This document shows positions 44,917 through 58,762 of a stretch of DNA of 64,000 nt, one piece after another; the stretch's first letter is position 1; each line of letters starts with the position of its first letter. The translations under genes were made by a program, and so were the position numbers. The notes beneath the pieces are model-generated. The model saw only the letters and a program-made list of their open reading frames with translations, ran no database searches and was not told where the DNA came from. Source of the DNA: Agelaius tricolor (taxonomy: Eukaryota > Chordata > Aves > Passeriformes > Icteridae); assembly GCA_023055355.1 (NCBI GenBank), contig JALJCS010000009.1:27677001-27741000 (forward strand), read 5' to 3'.

Positions 44917-47900
44917 TAAGCCTTTTTCTTCCATTTAAGGCACCTTGTGTCTCTTCTTTTCAGAGACGGCAAGCACATGGCTCTCCCATGATCTCCACTA
45001 AACTCTCTGCCTACCCCAGCAAGAGTCTGGAAACACTCATATTTAAAAGCAGATCACAATGAATAAAACCCAGCTTTGAGGCCACCTACAGATGTATATA
45101 AACTCAACTAGAAGAAATATGGCTGACAGGCTGTGCATTAGATTTCTCTTTCATGGCCACTGGTACACCTTAGCTAGCCAACTCACTACTTAAAAATAAG
45201 ATTAGGTATTTAATGCAAAATCTGTACAGAGAAGACTTCAATAAACTTGATTTCTCATGCACCTTGAACCATCTTATATGCACTCAGTTCCAATTCCAGT
45301 AAGGGCCGTTAACACTTTAAATCTTTTAATGCAAATGAATGTTTAGAAAGAACCAGTTGGTTACAGAAAAGTTTCCTTTGTGTCTGTCTTGCAAATCCCA
45401 CTGACATGTAGTGTTTGATCGCCTCTGACCACCTGGGTTAGGGTACTTTGTACTGTGAAAATACAAAAGGAGTTTCTGTTCTGAGGAGTACATTTTTAAG
45501 ATCACAGACATGAAACAATGAGGCATAGAGCCAGGTCTTGTACAGGGCACTAGTACTGGTAATTATTTTTCTTCTCCTAAAGCCTGAGATTCACCTGAGA
45601 GATTTTTTAAAAAGTGAGGGAGTAAATCAGAACAATATGTTTAGAAATGCTTTACAGTAATCTTTGATATCAGCCAGGTCCACTGATACTCAGTTGAGAG
45701 GACCTACATAAATTATTTCCCATTTTTCCATTTCTGAATGATACAGTTACTCCCTTGTCCACTCTGAGATACCTGGATATACCAGTTTTTAGGTACCTGA
45801 ATATAATCACACATTTTTCTCAGGGTGGGATTTTCTTTACTTTAAAATGCATGTAGTTGAACAAAGACTGGTTGAAATAGCTTAGTTCTTTCTGTAGATT
45901 TTTAGGTGAGTGCCTTTCTCTGCAAATGGGCTATTCAAAACCAAATAATCTTGTAATAATAATCAGTGATATAGCTAGGGAGTGGAACAAAGAATTTTTA
46001 CAATCTTAAAATCATTACATTCAGGATTCATTAATGCCTGGGGTTTATATTGGCATGTATTTAAATCTTAACTGAGACCTCTTCCAAAATGTGGTCAAAG
46101 TAAATGAGATTACCCCCTCTACCAAAAAGATGTGACATAAAATTGAATGTTACTTAGCTTAATTAATCTGAATAGCAAGCTTTTCCCTTCCTAATTACAT
46201 TGTCCAACTCTGGTTTTTCAAGCTGCTGTTTAGATAAACCAGTTTGTATGTATATGTGTGCAGTGTCAAGAACTATAAAAAAATTTAAAATTTTTCTTTC
46301 ATTAAATTCCAGAAATTAGCTTTTGATGTTTTATTCTAGGAAGTCTTGTAAAACAACAACTTTGCAGTGAAGCAAAGGAAAGAAATTGTCTCCAAATGAA
46401 TGCAGTTTTAATGAGAAATTATTTTTGAGCATAAATATTTTAAAAAATCTACAAGTGGTTTTAAGTGTAGATGTGATACACAGGCGAATGAAAGAACACC
46501 AATTTTTCATTATCTGACACAACTGTAATTTATGCAACAGCATCCTCAGTTAATCACGTAGGAAGAGATCAGAAAGGAGGAGGTTAAACTTTTAATTGGT
46601 TGTTTACTGTTTCAGTTCCAGGCAGCATTTATATATCTGCATAACACCAATGGCTTAGGAATAATAGTGGGTGTACTGACTGTAAATAAACTGCAAACTA
46701 CAAGCCTATGAACAAGTCATGATTCTGATGTAATAAATCACAAGTGAGACGCTCTTGTGGTTTGTGACATCACAGGCACTCAAAGTGCTATTTATAGGCT
46801 CTATCATGCACTGTCCAAGATTATTGCCAGTTCAAAAATTAAAATGTTTAGGATTCTTTTCTTATAGCCTTTCTTAGATAGGGTGACCTATTTGCAGCAA
46901 ATTTGAAGCAATACAAAGGCAGGACTGCTTGGGGCCACAGGTCAGGTGAGGCCAGGCTCTTACATTCGAGGGAACCTAGTGGGGTTGAGTACACGGAGTC
47001 GTGCTGCTAAGCTGACTGTTGCTCTTTCATAATCAGTTTTTCTTCCAGCTTCACTTAAGTGACCTAAAACACCAATACAGAAATATTTGAAAAGTGCAGA
47101 GAGAAAAACACAGAAGGTCGATGAGGATAAGATGATGAGAAAGCAACAGAAAATGATCTGAAGAGACAGAAGGCTGGAAGAGCAGCCCTACTATGATCTA
47201 CTACTATGTAATCAGGTCGTGCAGTTTTCAGACATCACTACCCACTGCTTGTGGTGGCTCTTCAGGGGGAAGATGGTAACAATCAAACTCTTTAATAGGG
47301 TACAGATTTAAATGGTTTTGCCTGCATCTGCTTTGGTCGTAGCACTTTACACTGCTTCAACACAACTCCCACAGCAGTGAAGCATTGTTGCAATTCAGGG
47401 AAAGCCTACATCCATGTTCCTGTGTGTTAGATACCACTGTATGATGGCAAAGCATTGTCTGCTTCTACTGGCAGCCTTATTCATATCAGGATCAAAATAT
47501 TTCCAGGATCAGTCCCTCCACAGAGGTTAGGGCAGTGGTGGTGCATCAGCAGAGAAGGGCAGGCAGCTGCTGCCACAAAAAGTTCTGCTGAGTAGCCATA
47601 GAAGATTGTTTTGTGTGTGCAAGGCTTCAGAGAGCAAGAAATCACAAACATTTCTAGTCTGATCAAAAAGAGACACTGCAAAATCCCCAGGGACAATCAC
47701 TGATTGATAAAACAGACAGCAGGAAAAGAGATTTAAGATAGAAAGGAAGAGAGAGTAATAGTGAGCCTCAGAGGCTTAAAACTATTTAATTCAGTCAGAA
47801 AAAGGTAACAGATGTTTAGTTAAAAGCAGCATTCCTGTTTAATTACTAAAATTATGCTGAAATATTTTGTTTGCACCAAACTGACTGCAAATTTCCTCTG

Positions 47901-50900
47901 TGCTCAAGACATTTATATGGTTAAGCAGCACACAAGGTAAACAGTTCTGCTCCTCCCCACAGCTGCTCCTCCGCATCTGCGGTGCCAGCCCCTCTGAGGT
48001 TTTAGGTCCTCTGGACAGACTCTCACAATGGCCAACACGTTGTGGCTAAGAAATGGTTAAAAGGTCCCATTTAAAAATGCTTTAGGGAAAGGAGGTGGCC
48101 TTCCTGATACTGTGTTGCATGAAGGTTTACCACAGAGTTTGCTAGCAGCACTGCTATAACCAGGGTGATCTACACTTATCAGCAAGGTAATCTTTGCGTA
48201 CCTCCCTCCCTCTCCCTCTGCAACTGGAGGAAAATGGACATCCCCAGGCACAGATGTCTCCTTTGTTATCCTACTGGACTGGAAGACCAACCTATGCATA
48301 TTGTGTTTGCCTGTGATTTTTGCAAGAAATTAGCCTGCCAGCTGACACTATTGTTGTTGCTTTTCAGAAGAGGAAGCCCATTTCTCTGATATGAAGGCAT
48401 CAGTACTATTTCCAGCCAAAATTACGGGCAAAAGGACTAATCTCAGGTGCCAAAGAACTAAAATCCAGAATGCGTAAGTAAATCCTGTATGAAATGTGCA
48501 TGATACAATTTCCCTGTTCTTCCAGGATCAAGTGACTGATTGTAATTAGTTGAATTGTTGAGGCAAAACCCATCTACTAAAGGAACTTGTAAAGGATTTC
48601 CTGAAGGAGGCCTCTGAAATTTCCAAGGCTCCTTTATGTTCACCAAGCAAAACTGTAAAGCAGCCAAATAGTCTTGAACGTGAAGTGTCTCCTCTCCCTG
48701 CTTCAGAAGGGTGGAGGTGGTGCTCTCTTGACTTGAGTGACAGCTGCAGCTTTACCCTTCAAATGACCTCTGTATTTCAGTGGAAACAACGCTGGTATAG
48801 AGCAGGAAGGAACTAGGAGTGACTTGCCACTGCTGTGATAAAGAATTGCTTCTGTGGGGAAGCTTTATCAAAGAGGTTTGCCCTGCTCTTGGGCATGAAC
48901 ACAGTCCATCCTACTTTCTGGCAAGTGTTGCCAGTCAAGTAAAAGAGTCCCAGTACCCTGCAGTAGTTAATTCAGACTTGGCATTTCCTAAACACATTAA
49001 TCGCAGTAGAACAGACTCTGCTATCTCAAGGGCTCGAAATGGAAAGCAAATGCCTGGGACCTGCAAGGCTGGCAGGTCAGGAGCCTGGGTAACAGGTTCC
49101 AATCAAGCACCGATGGCTGGAGATACTGACCAGAAGAGGCTCCCAGCTGGCAGGGCTTCAGCTTCCTGTGTGACACAAGGCAGTGGAGCTGGGCCAGACA
49201 CCAGTACACAAAGAACCCTCAGTACAGCAAACAGAGATGCTGGGGACTGTGTGGCCTAGCAAGGACTGAGCTTTTCTCTGGGTTTTTAGACACAGCCTCC
49301 TACTGCTGTCTTGGCTGCAAGGTCTTTGCTTGTTGGGGCCATGAGCAGAGGACTATGGGGTATAAGGCTATTTAGAGATTTTCTCTGGGGCCAAGGTGGG
49401 TACATGGAGAAGTGAAACTGTGCTGCTGGCTTGCTGATATTACTAACCTCATCCTCCACACTACTCCTCCAGAGATTTAGAACCCTGAATAGCAAGTGTC
49501 AACCCTCTAGAGACATCTGTCCCTCTCATCACTGGCTAAGGTTTGTGTTTCAGCACTGGAACTGAGTGCAGTGCTATAGAACGAGTGGAGCCACCCCTCT
49601 GGTCCAGTCTTTTGTGCATTTCCTCTCTGTTATACATTACACATTACAGAGTTCCAGGCCTGAACTTGAGACTGGGACACCTTCAACTTGAAGTAGCTTT
49701 CTCATTCTTCTGAGGTCTAAAATGCCATGCCTAGAAATTTCTGAGACAGGAAGAGTTAGCTTTTCAAATAAGCAACCTGATATTCAAAGCAGTTGTCTCT
49801 GTCAGATTCCAAATCTTTAGAACAGGGTTATGCAAGGACACAAGTGAAGAGAAAACTCTTGGATTAATGAAAGAAATGAGTAACAATAGATTTAGTTAAT
49901 CAATAACCACACAGACACCCTTTGGAGCCACTGCAAGCCAGCTGGAAAGTTTCTCTCTTGCGTAACGAAGTCAAACTCTAAATGCCTTATTGCTCAATGG
50001 AGATTTTTTTTTTAAGCCTTAGGTTTGCATTTCATCTGGAATTACTGACCTTTCAAGAACATTGACCCTTTTGTGTGCACTTATGTTTTTTTCCTTCTGG
50101 TGAAAGGACAAGAGAAAAAGTTCAATGACATTCAACCGATAAAAAAGGTGTAGATGTCTCAGAAGTATTTCTGTATGACTTCTCCTGAACAAACAATGTG
50201 TGCCAGAACACGTTTTGAAATGTGGACTCTGAGTTGATAGCTCCCAAGCATGTACCTGCTCCTTGTGTCTTTGAACATATGCTGGAAAATTCAAAATTTT
50301 TTTTTTTACTTTTCTCATGATAAGAGGTTTTCCAAGGACTACACAGGAAGGTAGCTTGAGACAGAAAAATGTCAACCTTAAGAGACAAGATGGCTATAAA
50401 AAGGAGAGCAAACAGTACTGAAGAGACCAGGCAAGGTAACACTGAGCAGTACCTATAACCTAGTACAGGAGTGGCTTATCTTAAACCAGAAAAAGGCACT
50501 CCTTTTCTGGAATGACTACAACTGCTGGTAGAGCCAGATATGTCAAGGAAAGGCACCACCAAAATGAAACATGAAGAATGGTAATTTTCGTCTAGTGAGC
50601 AAATCAGCTCTTTTAAGACTGTCATTCCAATGGCGTGTGGATTTAATATAGCCCCTTCAAACCAAGAAAATCAAATACCATACAGAAGGATAGGCCTCCC
50701 TTCTCATTTGATGTAGCCTACTACCCTTAGTGGGACACTCCAGTTCATCCTCACATAAGCAGACAAATCTGTTGTACAGAAATGGATTCACTTGGAGTGC
50801 AGTTTCCTTGCTCCTCTTCCTGGAACTCCTCCTCATCATGTACAGGTAAAGAAATGGTGGACACTGATTCCTGATCCTTCACTAGGGCCCTGGTGTTTGG

Positions 50901-53649
50901 GAACCCAAGCACTAAAATCTGAGCCCCTTTTCCCCAGTTCCCAGTAAGTTCAACAGTAGTAACTCTCACAGGCTTTGGGCTAGCTTTTGTTCAGTGCAAT
51001 GAAAAAACACATCATGCCCCCTTACCAATACTTTTGAGACCATATGTTTCTTCTGGAAAGAGACATATTTTACAGTTGTCAGCCACCTAAGCAATAAAGC
51101 ACCTTGCCCTACAGTACCGCCCTTTTGCTGCCCTTAAGATATTTGACTATGCTTTTAAGATCCAAACCTCCCCTCTTGAAACTTCTCCATACACATTCAT
51201 TCTCCAAGTTTCAATAAGTATTTTGAATCAGACAGGTATTTAAGAAGTACAAAGAAAATCCCATTGGAAACAAGTACATATTCAGAGACATTTTAAAGCT
51301 ATGATCACTGCTTAGATTCTAATCACTGCATCTAATAAAAATAAATCCAACAGCCAAGCACCAAATTCCACAGTGACATCAGCACCATAAGTTACGCAAT
51401 GCAATTATGATTTTACACACTGAGAGACTATGGAAGGAGCAGAGAACAGCAAGCAAAGCAAATAACAGAGAAATGCAAGTGTATGGAAAACAGTGGGTTT
51501 CCTTCTTATTTTGCAGTTTGTAACAGCCTTGTGTTAGCTGTTTTCTCTATTTTTTTAAATTTCCATTTCCTGTCAACATACAATAAGCACTACTGAGTGA
51601 TCATATGCATAAGACTCTATATAACCATCTATAGCTCTGCACCAAATTAGGGTTTTTTGGACTAACTGCAAAGAGCTGACCCCCAGTGAGACAAGCTAAC
51701 CAGCTTTCAGATCCAGGCTATGCAGCTTGCATGGAAACAGGAAGTGTCCATTTCTCTAAGCCAGGAGCTCTGGACTTGATGTTGCTCTGCATTTCCATTA
51801 ATCCTTTTCAGTGGTCCAAGCCCTGCTACTCTGAAGCAAGAAAGAGATGGAAAACTGTCCTAGAAACTGAATGTAGATGTTGCAGTATTGCAGTAAAATG
51901 CTGTTCATCCAAGAAACTTGAGAACAAACAGAGGCCACATGATTCAAATAGGCTTTTGCATTATTCATTTCCGGGCCACACTGAACAAAGCTCTGATAGA
52001 CAGAGAAGTGGTGACAAACATCTAGACCCTAGGATGGATCTGACCTCTGGAACAGTTTATTGTGTGAGTTTCCCATCAGGTTGTGTGCTTCTCTGCCCTA
52101 TATAGTGGAACATGGGACAGAGATGCTTGTAGCAGGGCTGAGCCAAGGCTCCTGTTTGTAGCTGGGTTGAGACTCATCAATTCACACTAGCCTGGCTAAA
52201 CAGTCATGCCATTTGCAATGGCAGCATGACAGAGTCTGCTTTTTTCACCACTGTGGACTTTAGACAGGACTTTTAGATACTCCAAGCTTAATCTTCTTGG
52301 AGAATAAGTATTTATTAGGTTGTAACGCAAACATAAGTAATTTCTACAGAACCTGGGCAACTTCTTTCTGTCATAAATGGGTGATCTGTATTTGTTATCT
52401 CAATTAACTGATGTTATACCAAGTGAAAAAGATCATGTTGAAAGCTGGAATCTAAAGGGAGAAAGCACCTTAGAGATCCAGATCCAGTTTTACTGTCCCT
52501 TGCATACATCAGAGGAACTGCAACAAAGATAAGGGAGTGCACTTCGTTGCTGTGATCAAATCTGCACTGCTTCTCTTTATTCCAACAGGTCCTGATTGAA
52601 CTGCTCTCCTTCCTGACACTTAGATTGGAGCACACAAATAATCCAGCTGAATCACACTATTTCCAGGACAAATACAGTTTGCTGGACTGGGGCCACAGTT
52701 CTTATCATCTTCCAGAGTTCAGCTCACAGTGTTTCAGTTCTTACATATGTGCTTGAGTGCTCAAGGTATGATCATCAGTCATGATCTATCACTGTTTAGG
52801 AACCTCTACGTTTGACACAGAAACCACCTTTTTAAACAAAACGAAAAAATATAGGCAAAACCATAAACACTGAGATTATAGAAAATGATCAATCAGTAAA
52901 TTATTTGAGATGAAAAAAGAAACCTGATGAAACTTTCACAAAGCAAACATACTAGATTTTCATCAATACAGTGCCAAATCACTTGTAGTTTTATTAACTA
53001 AGAGAACTTACATTCGAGTAAATCTAATGTTTCAACTCAAACCCAATATAAAAATATTCAGCAATCTTATATGTAGTACTTATACCATAGGTCATTCATA
53101 AAATAATTTAAAGTTCATGTATTTTACCAATGTGCTATTCAGCTTTCGCCTCTGATTTTGGACAAGGAATATAGACATCTTAATTTCACAAACCACTCTC
53201 CTATTCCAGCTTTGAAATTGTGAACCACTTTAGCTACCTCAGGATATTTCCATCAATAAAATTTTGTCAGAAGTTTTGTTATTTGCACATTTTGAGTGTA
53301 GTCACTGAGAGATACAGGTTGGATCCCACTGCCAGCCCTGAAGCCACCTGTTTATATACAGGATAAGCTGGTTTGTCCTGCCACAAAACTAAGGAAAAGA
53401 AGTAGGGGTCCTTTCCCCCTCTTCAGCCCACTCAACACAGTACACTCTTCACAGATACTCCTAAATAGAGCTACAGGGTCAAATTACACCTATAAATCTT
53501 TAAAGGTTCTTGAGGCATTTGTTTTCGCCAAACTGTCTGTTTCCCTTTCCAGGTTTGGTTGTTTGGAACACAATGGAGATTTCTGTTTATTTATATAATG
53601 AGATTACATCCTGCAGCCTTGCTCTGCTAGAACTGCAGACTTAGTACAA
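44917..53649. other. Intergenic DNA
   Basis: No supported gene. A perfect MEF2 consensus lies at 46788-46797. The T tract near 50297-50308 and the other frames show nothing further. Confidence 0.5.
46788..46797. promoter_or_regulatory. MEF2 consensus site (CTATTTATAG)
   Basis: A perfect, palindromic match to YTAWWWWTAR, about 20 bases after a near-palindromic tgtgacatcaca. This could be part of a muscle or neuronal enhancer for ATP1B1 or the next gene, but a 10-bp match alone is weak. Confidence 0.25.
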
Positions 53650-54100
53650 ATCACAGAAATATGGGGCTGGAAGGACCTTGGAGGCCCCTTCCTTATGAAA
53701 AAGTAAACATGCCACCACCATCACAGACTAACAAAGCTTTGTTCTTGAGGGACTTCACAGCCTTCAAGGCTGCTTCACTGTTTCTTTCTTCCTATTTTCA
53801 GAATAAATCTCCTTCTCACTTAACCAAAATCTTTGTTTATGCAAACAAAGCTGGGCACTATTTGTGGCACACCCCTCCTGTCACAGAAGCAGAGAACAAT
53901 TAATCCCTGTCCTTTTTATAGCTCTACTAAAAGACAGTTTCCTATGTTCCTCCTCAAATTTCTTTTTCCTAAATCCAGTAAATGCAATTCCTTCAACAAT
54001 TTTTATTTACCAGGTTTTCTATGCCTTTGACAGTTTTCACTGCTCATTTCTAAACCCACCTCTGTCTGTGACTGTGACTGAGACATACTTTAGATAGAAC
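53650..54100 (-). mobile_element. Diverged CR1-type LINE fragment
   Basis: The + strand tcacagaaatatggggctggaaggaccttgg is the reverse complement of a CR1 3' end with the gaatcacagaat-type octamer. The pyrimidine-rich sequence that follows (ctcctcaaatttctttttcc... gttttctatgcctttgacagttttcactgctc) resembles antisense CR1 reverse-transcriptase and 3' sequence. It is old and frame-disrupted, and the upper limit is uncertain. Confidence 0.5.
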
Positions 54101-57100
54101 AATGTTTTTTCCTCTGAGGTCTGCAGAGAGCTTCTTAAACATGTAAGATATGTCAGATGATGCCACAAACTGTATCAGGTTTTCTCCAGCAAGTAGAATG
54201 AATACAAATTCAGTAACTTTCTTGTTAGAAAGGTTTTGGTATTATTGTGAGAGTGTCCCAGAACCCTGGTATGTCCAGCACACCATCATTGAAATCATCC
54301 AACTGAAAATGTCACAACTGTGCACATCACATTATTTTTGTTACTCTAATTCTTGATTCTCTCATTCCCTCAGTCTACCTCTTTTCCTCTGTGGTTGTGT
54401 CTTGTCTTTGGCACCTTGTGGGCATTTTGTGGGAACACTTGTCCTTTACTGGATTTGTAAACTGTCACTTAATACATTGAGACTTCACCTTGGTAAGATT
54501 GTGGGCTTTAAATTTGGGTTTTTTTAAGTAACATAATAATGTATCAGATGACAAAGCTCCTAAGAGCATAGATGTCAAGGAGAAAAAACCTTTGAGAGTA
54601 ACAGGAAGAATTCAGACTGCAAAAGAGCAGAGCAGAGCACTTGGTATAGCACATCCTTTGCCCTCTAGTGAGAAGCCCAGTGAAGAGAAGCAGCTCAGGG
54701 AATTGCCTGCATGCTGGCACAAAGAGCTCCATGAAATCACTTGTTAAGCCGGAAGGGGAAGAGGTGAGGTTATGTACAGGATGCGGATGCAGACTCCTTA
54801 GCAGAAATGGCTTTGGTCTTGAGCTGTCATTGAACCTCTTTGTTCTCCTCTGATTTATTGAACAATGTGATTCTGTTTCTCTCCATGAATGTGACTCCTT
54901 ATGGGTTATTGCAGTTTTGTTTATTTATATAAAACTAATGCACTGGCCCTTTTTCCCCCCTATCTTCATAGCAGATGAGCTTGTCTGATCTTTCATAGTT
55001 GTGCTTCCCCAGAAGAGCAGAGATAGCTAGGTCATGTCTGGATCATTATCATAAAATACAGTCAGGAGGAAAGATAAAGGAAGTCAGGCTGTTGTTAATA
55101 GTGCCATGCAATGTAGGACAGATATTTAGGTACTCACTTCTCCCCTCACAGGGGTTCAAGTTGTCATCAGCCTGTTCTCTACCTTGCCAGTACAAAATCA
55201 CTAGGTGTTACAGAACTTGCAGGCAGGCCTGAGTTTAACAAGTTTTGTGCTTACAGACAGCATCCCAGTGAGATTCAGGGAGTTGACTGAGCTGTTTAAC
55301 AACAGAGATGGCAAGTCATTCCACAGTTAGTAGCCTGGCACACTTTTTCACAACAAGCCAGCTTTATAGGCCTCCTGTTCATCACTGTCACAGAGGCTGG
55401 GAGAGAGTGTCAAAAATGCATAATGGAAATGTGGTGGTCTAGGGAAATTTTCAGGCCACTTAGTCCAATGTGTTTACCCACTTAAATATTTTGCTTCCTC
55501 TCAGCCCTTCTTCTTACTGTTTCCTGTGATCCTGTGATTTTCCCCGTTCTGCCTGCAGACACACAGCTCTAGCTGTTGCTTGATCTCATTTCTGTGACAT
55601 TTCAGGCACTCTTCCTGCTGACTTGCTCCATCTGGTTATTACCCTTTGAGTGAGAAGTAGCTCTTGCCTGCATCTCTGCTGAGTCTCTTAGTCTGTGTGC
55701 AGAGTGTCTCAGCTCCTACTTTCTGAACAAGCAATCTTGAGCAGGTTTATAAATAGGAGCTTTCAAGTTAATGAGAGAGGGTGCGGGGGTGAGGAAGAGA
55801 GAAACTGCATGGAAGTCACTTCCGTGGCAGCTCCTAATGCTCCTCAGAATGACAGCTTTGCAGGCACAGTCAGAGAGGGACATTTGGAGAAGGGATGGTT
55901 AAGCACTGAAAGGGGAAAAGGGGTGTAAGTCTTGCCCTGCCACAGGTTTTATTCTAACTTAGGAAAAGTCATACCTCCTCTCAGTTCTTCATAGGCTGAA
56001 TCCTCTTCCTGCTTCCCTCTCAGCAAATCTACTGTAATGGCTGTGGGGCAAGAATGGTCTATTCCTATGCACTTACTTGCAGATCAGTTGAACAAGACGT
56101 GTCCCTTGCTGGGATCTCAGTACTGTCAGGATAACACAGGCTTCTGTTTAAATACAGTGCCCTGGCTCATTCACATAGCATCCTCTGGCTGGGGCACAGC
56201 ATGCACCTTGCACTTGATGACTTTTCTCCCCCCATTCTTTTTCATTATTCCCTCTTAGGGCTGGTAAATAAAACAACACAAGTCTGCTGGGACTAAAATC
56301 CTTGTACTGACTTCCAGCCCACTTTCCATAGGGATAAATTATTTTCCTTATCTGTACTATGAAGACAAAACAGAGCCAGGGTGACCTAATTCATACAGCT
56401 GGCATGTGGGTCAGCTGCTTCATGTTCAGACAATGCTCTGCATGGGCTACATGGTTTGTAAATGCCAAGTGTCACTTTATTTGGACTCCAAACTAAAAAG
56501 CAGGGACCTGCACCAGAAGGACAGCAGAGCAGTGGCTGTGAGGCAGCTCTCTAATGCCATGTGAGTGTGTGTAACAAAAAAGAGGTGGGGCTGGACACAC
56601 TAGAGGCAGTATCAAACCTGAACACCACATCCCAATCCTGAGAAGCTTTGCGGGAGTTACAAGGTTATTAAACAAGTACTCTCCACTTGCAAGTCCTTGG
56701 ACTCAATGTGACATCTGCAGTGCTTAACAGATATATGGAGGTGACACAAGGTCAGATGTAGACTAAAACCTGCATTCAAGTACAGTTGGTCATGAATGAT
56801 TGTCTGTAACTGTGCCTGATTGCCTCCAAACATGAAGGCTCTGCTGTAAATCACAGGAAGTACTGTCTTTGTCTGAAGTGGAAATAATTCTGATTAATTC
56901 TGGTGCAGGAAAGCCAGAATGCAGATCCCTGTATACAAAAGAAGTCATGCTCCTCCATGCTTTATTTATGTACCTTACATAGACTAAATCTCAAGCACAC
57001 TGTACTCTTCAGCCACCAAATTAAGACTGATTCCTTGGAAAGATTATAGAAGGAAGTCCTCTCCCCCTCATATTTTCTTCTTCAGAAACTCCTTTCTGAA

Positions 57101-58762
57101 AGAAACTCCTTCCTGAAGAGGCTCAGAAATTTTCCTTTCTAGTCATGGAAATGTTTTAAGATCCTCATATACTGTTTCTCCTTCTGAGAGAAATCCTTGT
57201 TTAGTCCACAGTTAAAACTGATCACTAAAAACAAACTCTCTGCTTTCCAAACACCCAGCTGCAAGAACTGGCTGTTCAGGAAAGCAGCAAGAACCACTTA
57301 AAACATTCTGGCAATGTGAGATATGAAGCATTAGTGGCAGGTTTTCAGGAACCTGTTCAGCATTTTAAAGCATATCCAATCAGCAAGAGAGCAGCCCTCA
57401 TTTTCTTATCCTATCTTAGAAAGTCAATATCCAATTTGTTCCTATGTTTCTATCCATCAGTGCTCAAAGCATGTTTAGTAGGAAGATGAGACTTTCTCCT
57501 TTTTCTGGATATTCACTTCTCCACATAACGCTTGCAAAAATTTTCATGACTCTTACAGAGAGCTTGATCAGCCCAGTAGCTTACTGAGGAGGTGTAAAGT
57601 GTGGTAATGATGTTCTACTAGCAGGTTACATTCAGGCAGCAGTTTGGAAGGAGAATGAAAAACTTAGTCCTTGTATTTTATTAGGTGAATGTGATGCTCC
57701 TCTGAAGGTGGTTGGCAAAGTTAAAAGGCTGATGGCATCTTCCACAAGTAGGCTGAACTGCAGCCAGCTCACACGGTTTAACTGGAGACATACTGAACTT
57801 CTCAATGAAGCACTACACTCCTACTGCCTCCTGTAATACAGGAGAAACAGGTTTTCTACACACCAAAAGGAAATTTGTTCTGGTGGTACTGGGACACAGG
57901 AAAAAAAAAAATCTCCAGTGCTGTTCCTACTGTCATCACTCTAGGAAAGCCACTTCTGTTAACATCCTAGGAAAATGTCTCTCTGTGTAACACAGAGAGG
58001 AAAAGAAAGGTCTTTTTCAGAACTTCTCCCATCCAAAACATATGTTTCATTACTTGCCCTTTTAAGAAGCCAGTTTTCTATCCAAAATTGCTTCTATGGC
58101 TCTGAAATATTGGGCTAAGTGCTTGTTTTACCTCTCCACAAGCATCAACCACACTTTCTGCTTTGAAGAGCATGACGCACAGCTGTAGGTCCTGCTTGCT
58201 ACCCTGTTTCCTGACTGCCAGATCACTGCTTTATCCACAGGAACACATTGTCTAACAACAAACAAATGGAACTGGACTAACTTCACACCTAATTCTGTAC
58301 GACTTGCAGCCAGGAAAAAATATCTTGATTTCACCAGGGGATCTGTTTACTGATCTAGTGCTGTGGTTTTCAACCCACACTATGTGAGATTCCAGGGGTC
58401 TATGAATTATTTTTAAGGAGTCCATGGATAAAGACCAAGAAAAGAAAACCTACTCTCTCCACAGGAAGCCACATCTTTCTAGAATTTTTAGTGGCTGACA
58501 AATTGGAAGAAGTCAAAAATCATTTGTCTGGCGTAACAAGATAGGATATGTTCCCTCAGGCATAAAATTTTGGGGAACTGCTGAGGAACTCTGCCAAGTT
58601 GTAACAGTTGCAGTGCCTAGTTAGCACCTGTCTGTGAGAGCAGCATCTGTGACACTTCTAGGGGTACTCTGAGCATGTAGCAGCTATTTCTTAGTCCATG
58701 CCTGGATAAGAGACATCCCATATAAATGGCAAGCTTTCCTTGGGGTCATTTTAAGCCAATGT
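54101..58762. other. Intergenic DNA
   Basis: No gene recognised. A segment near 58360-58440 has a weak resemblance to hAT transposon ends. Short inverted and direct repeats (for example around 57068-57115 and 57978-58000) look incidental. Confidence 0.5.
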
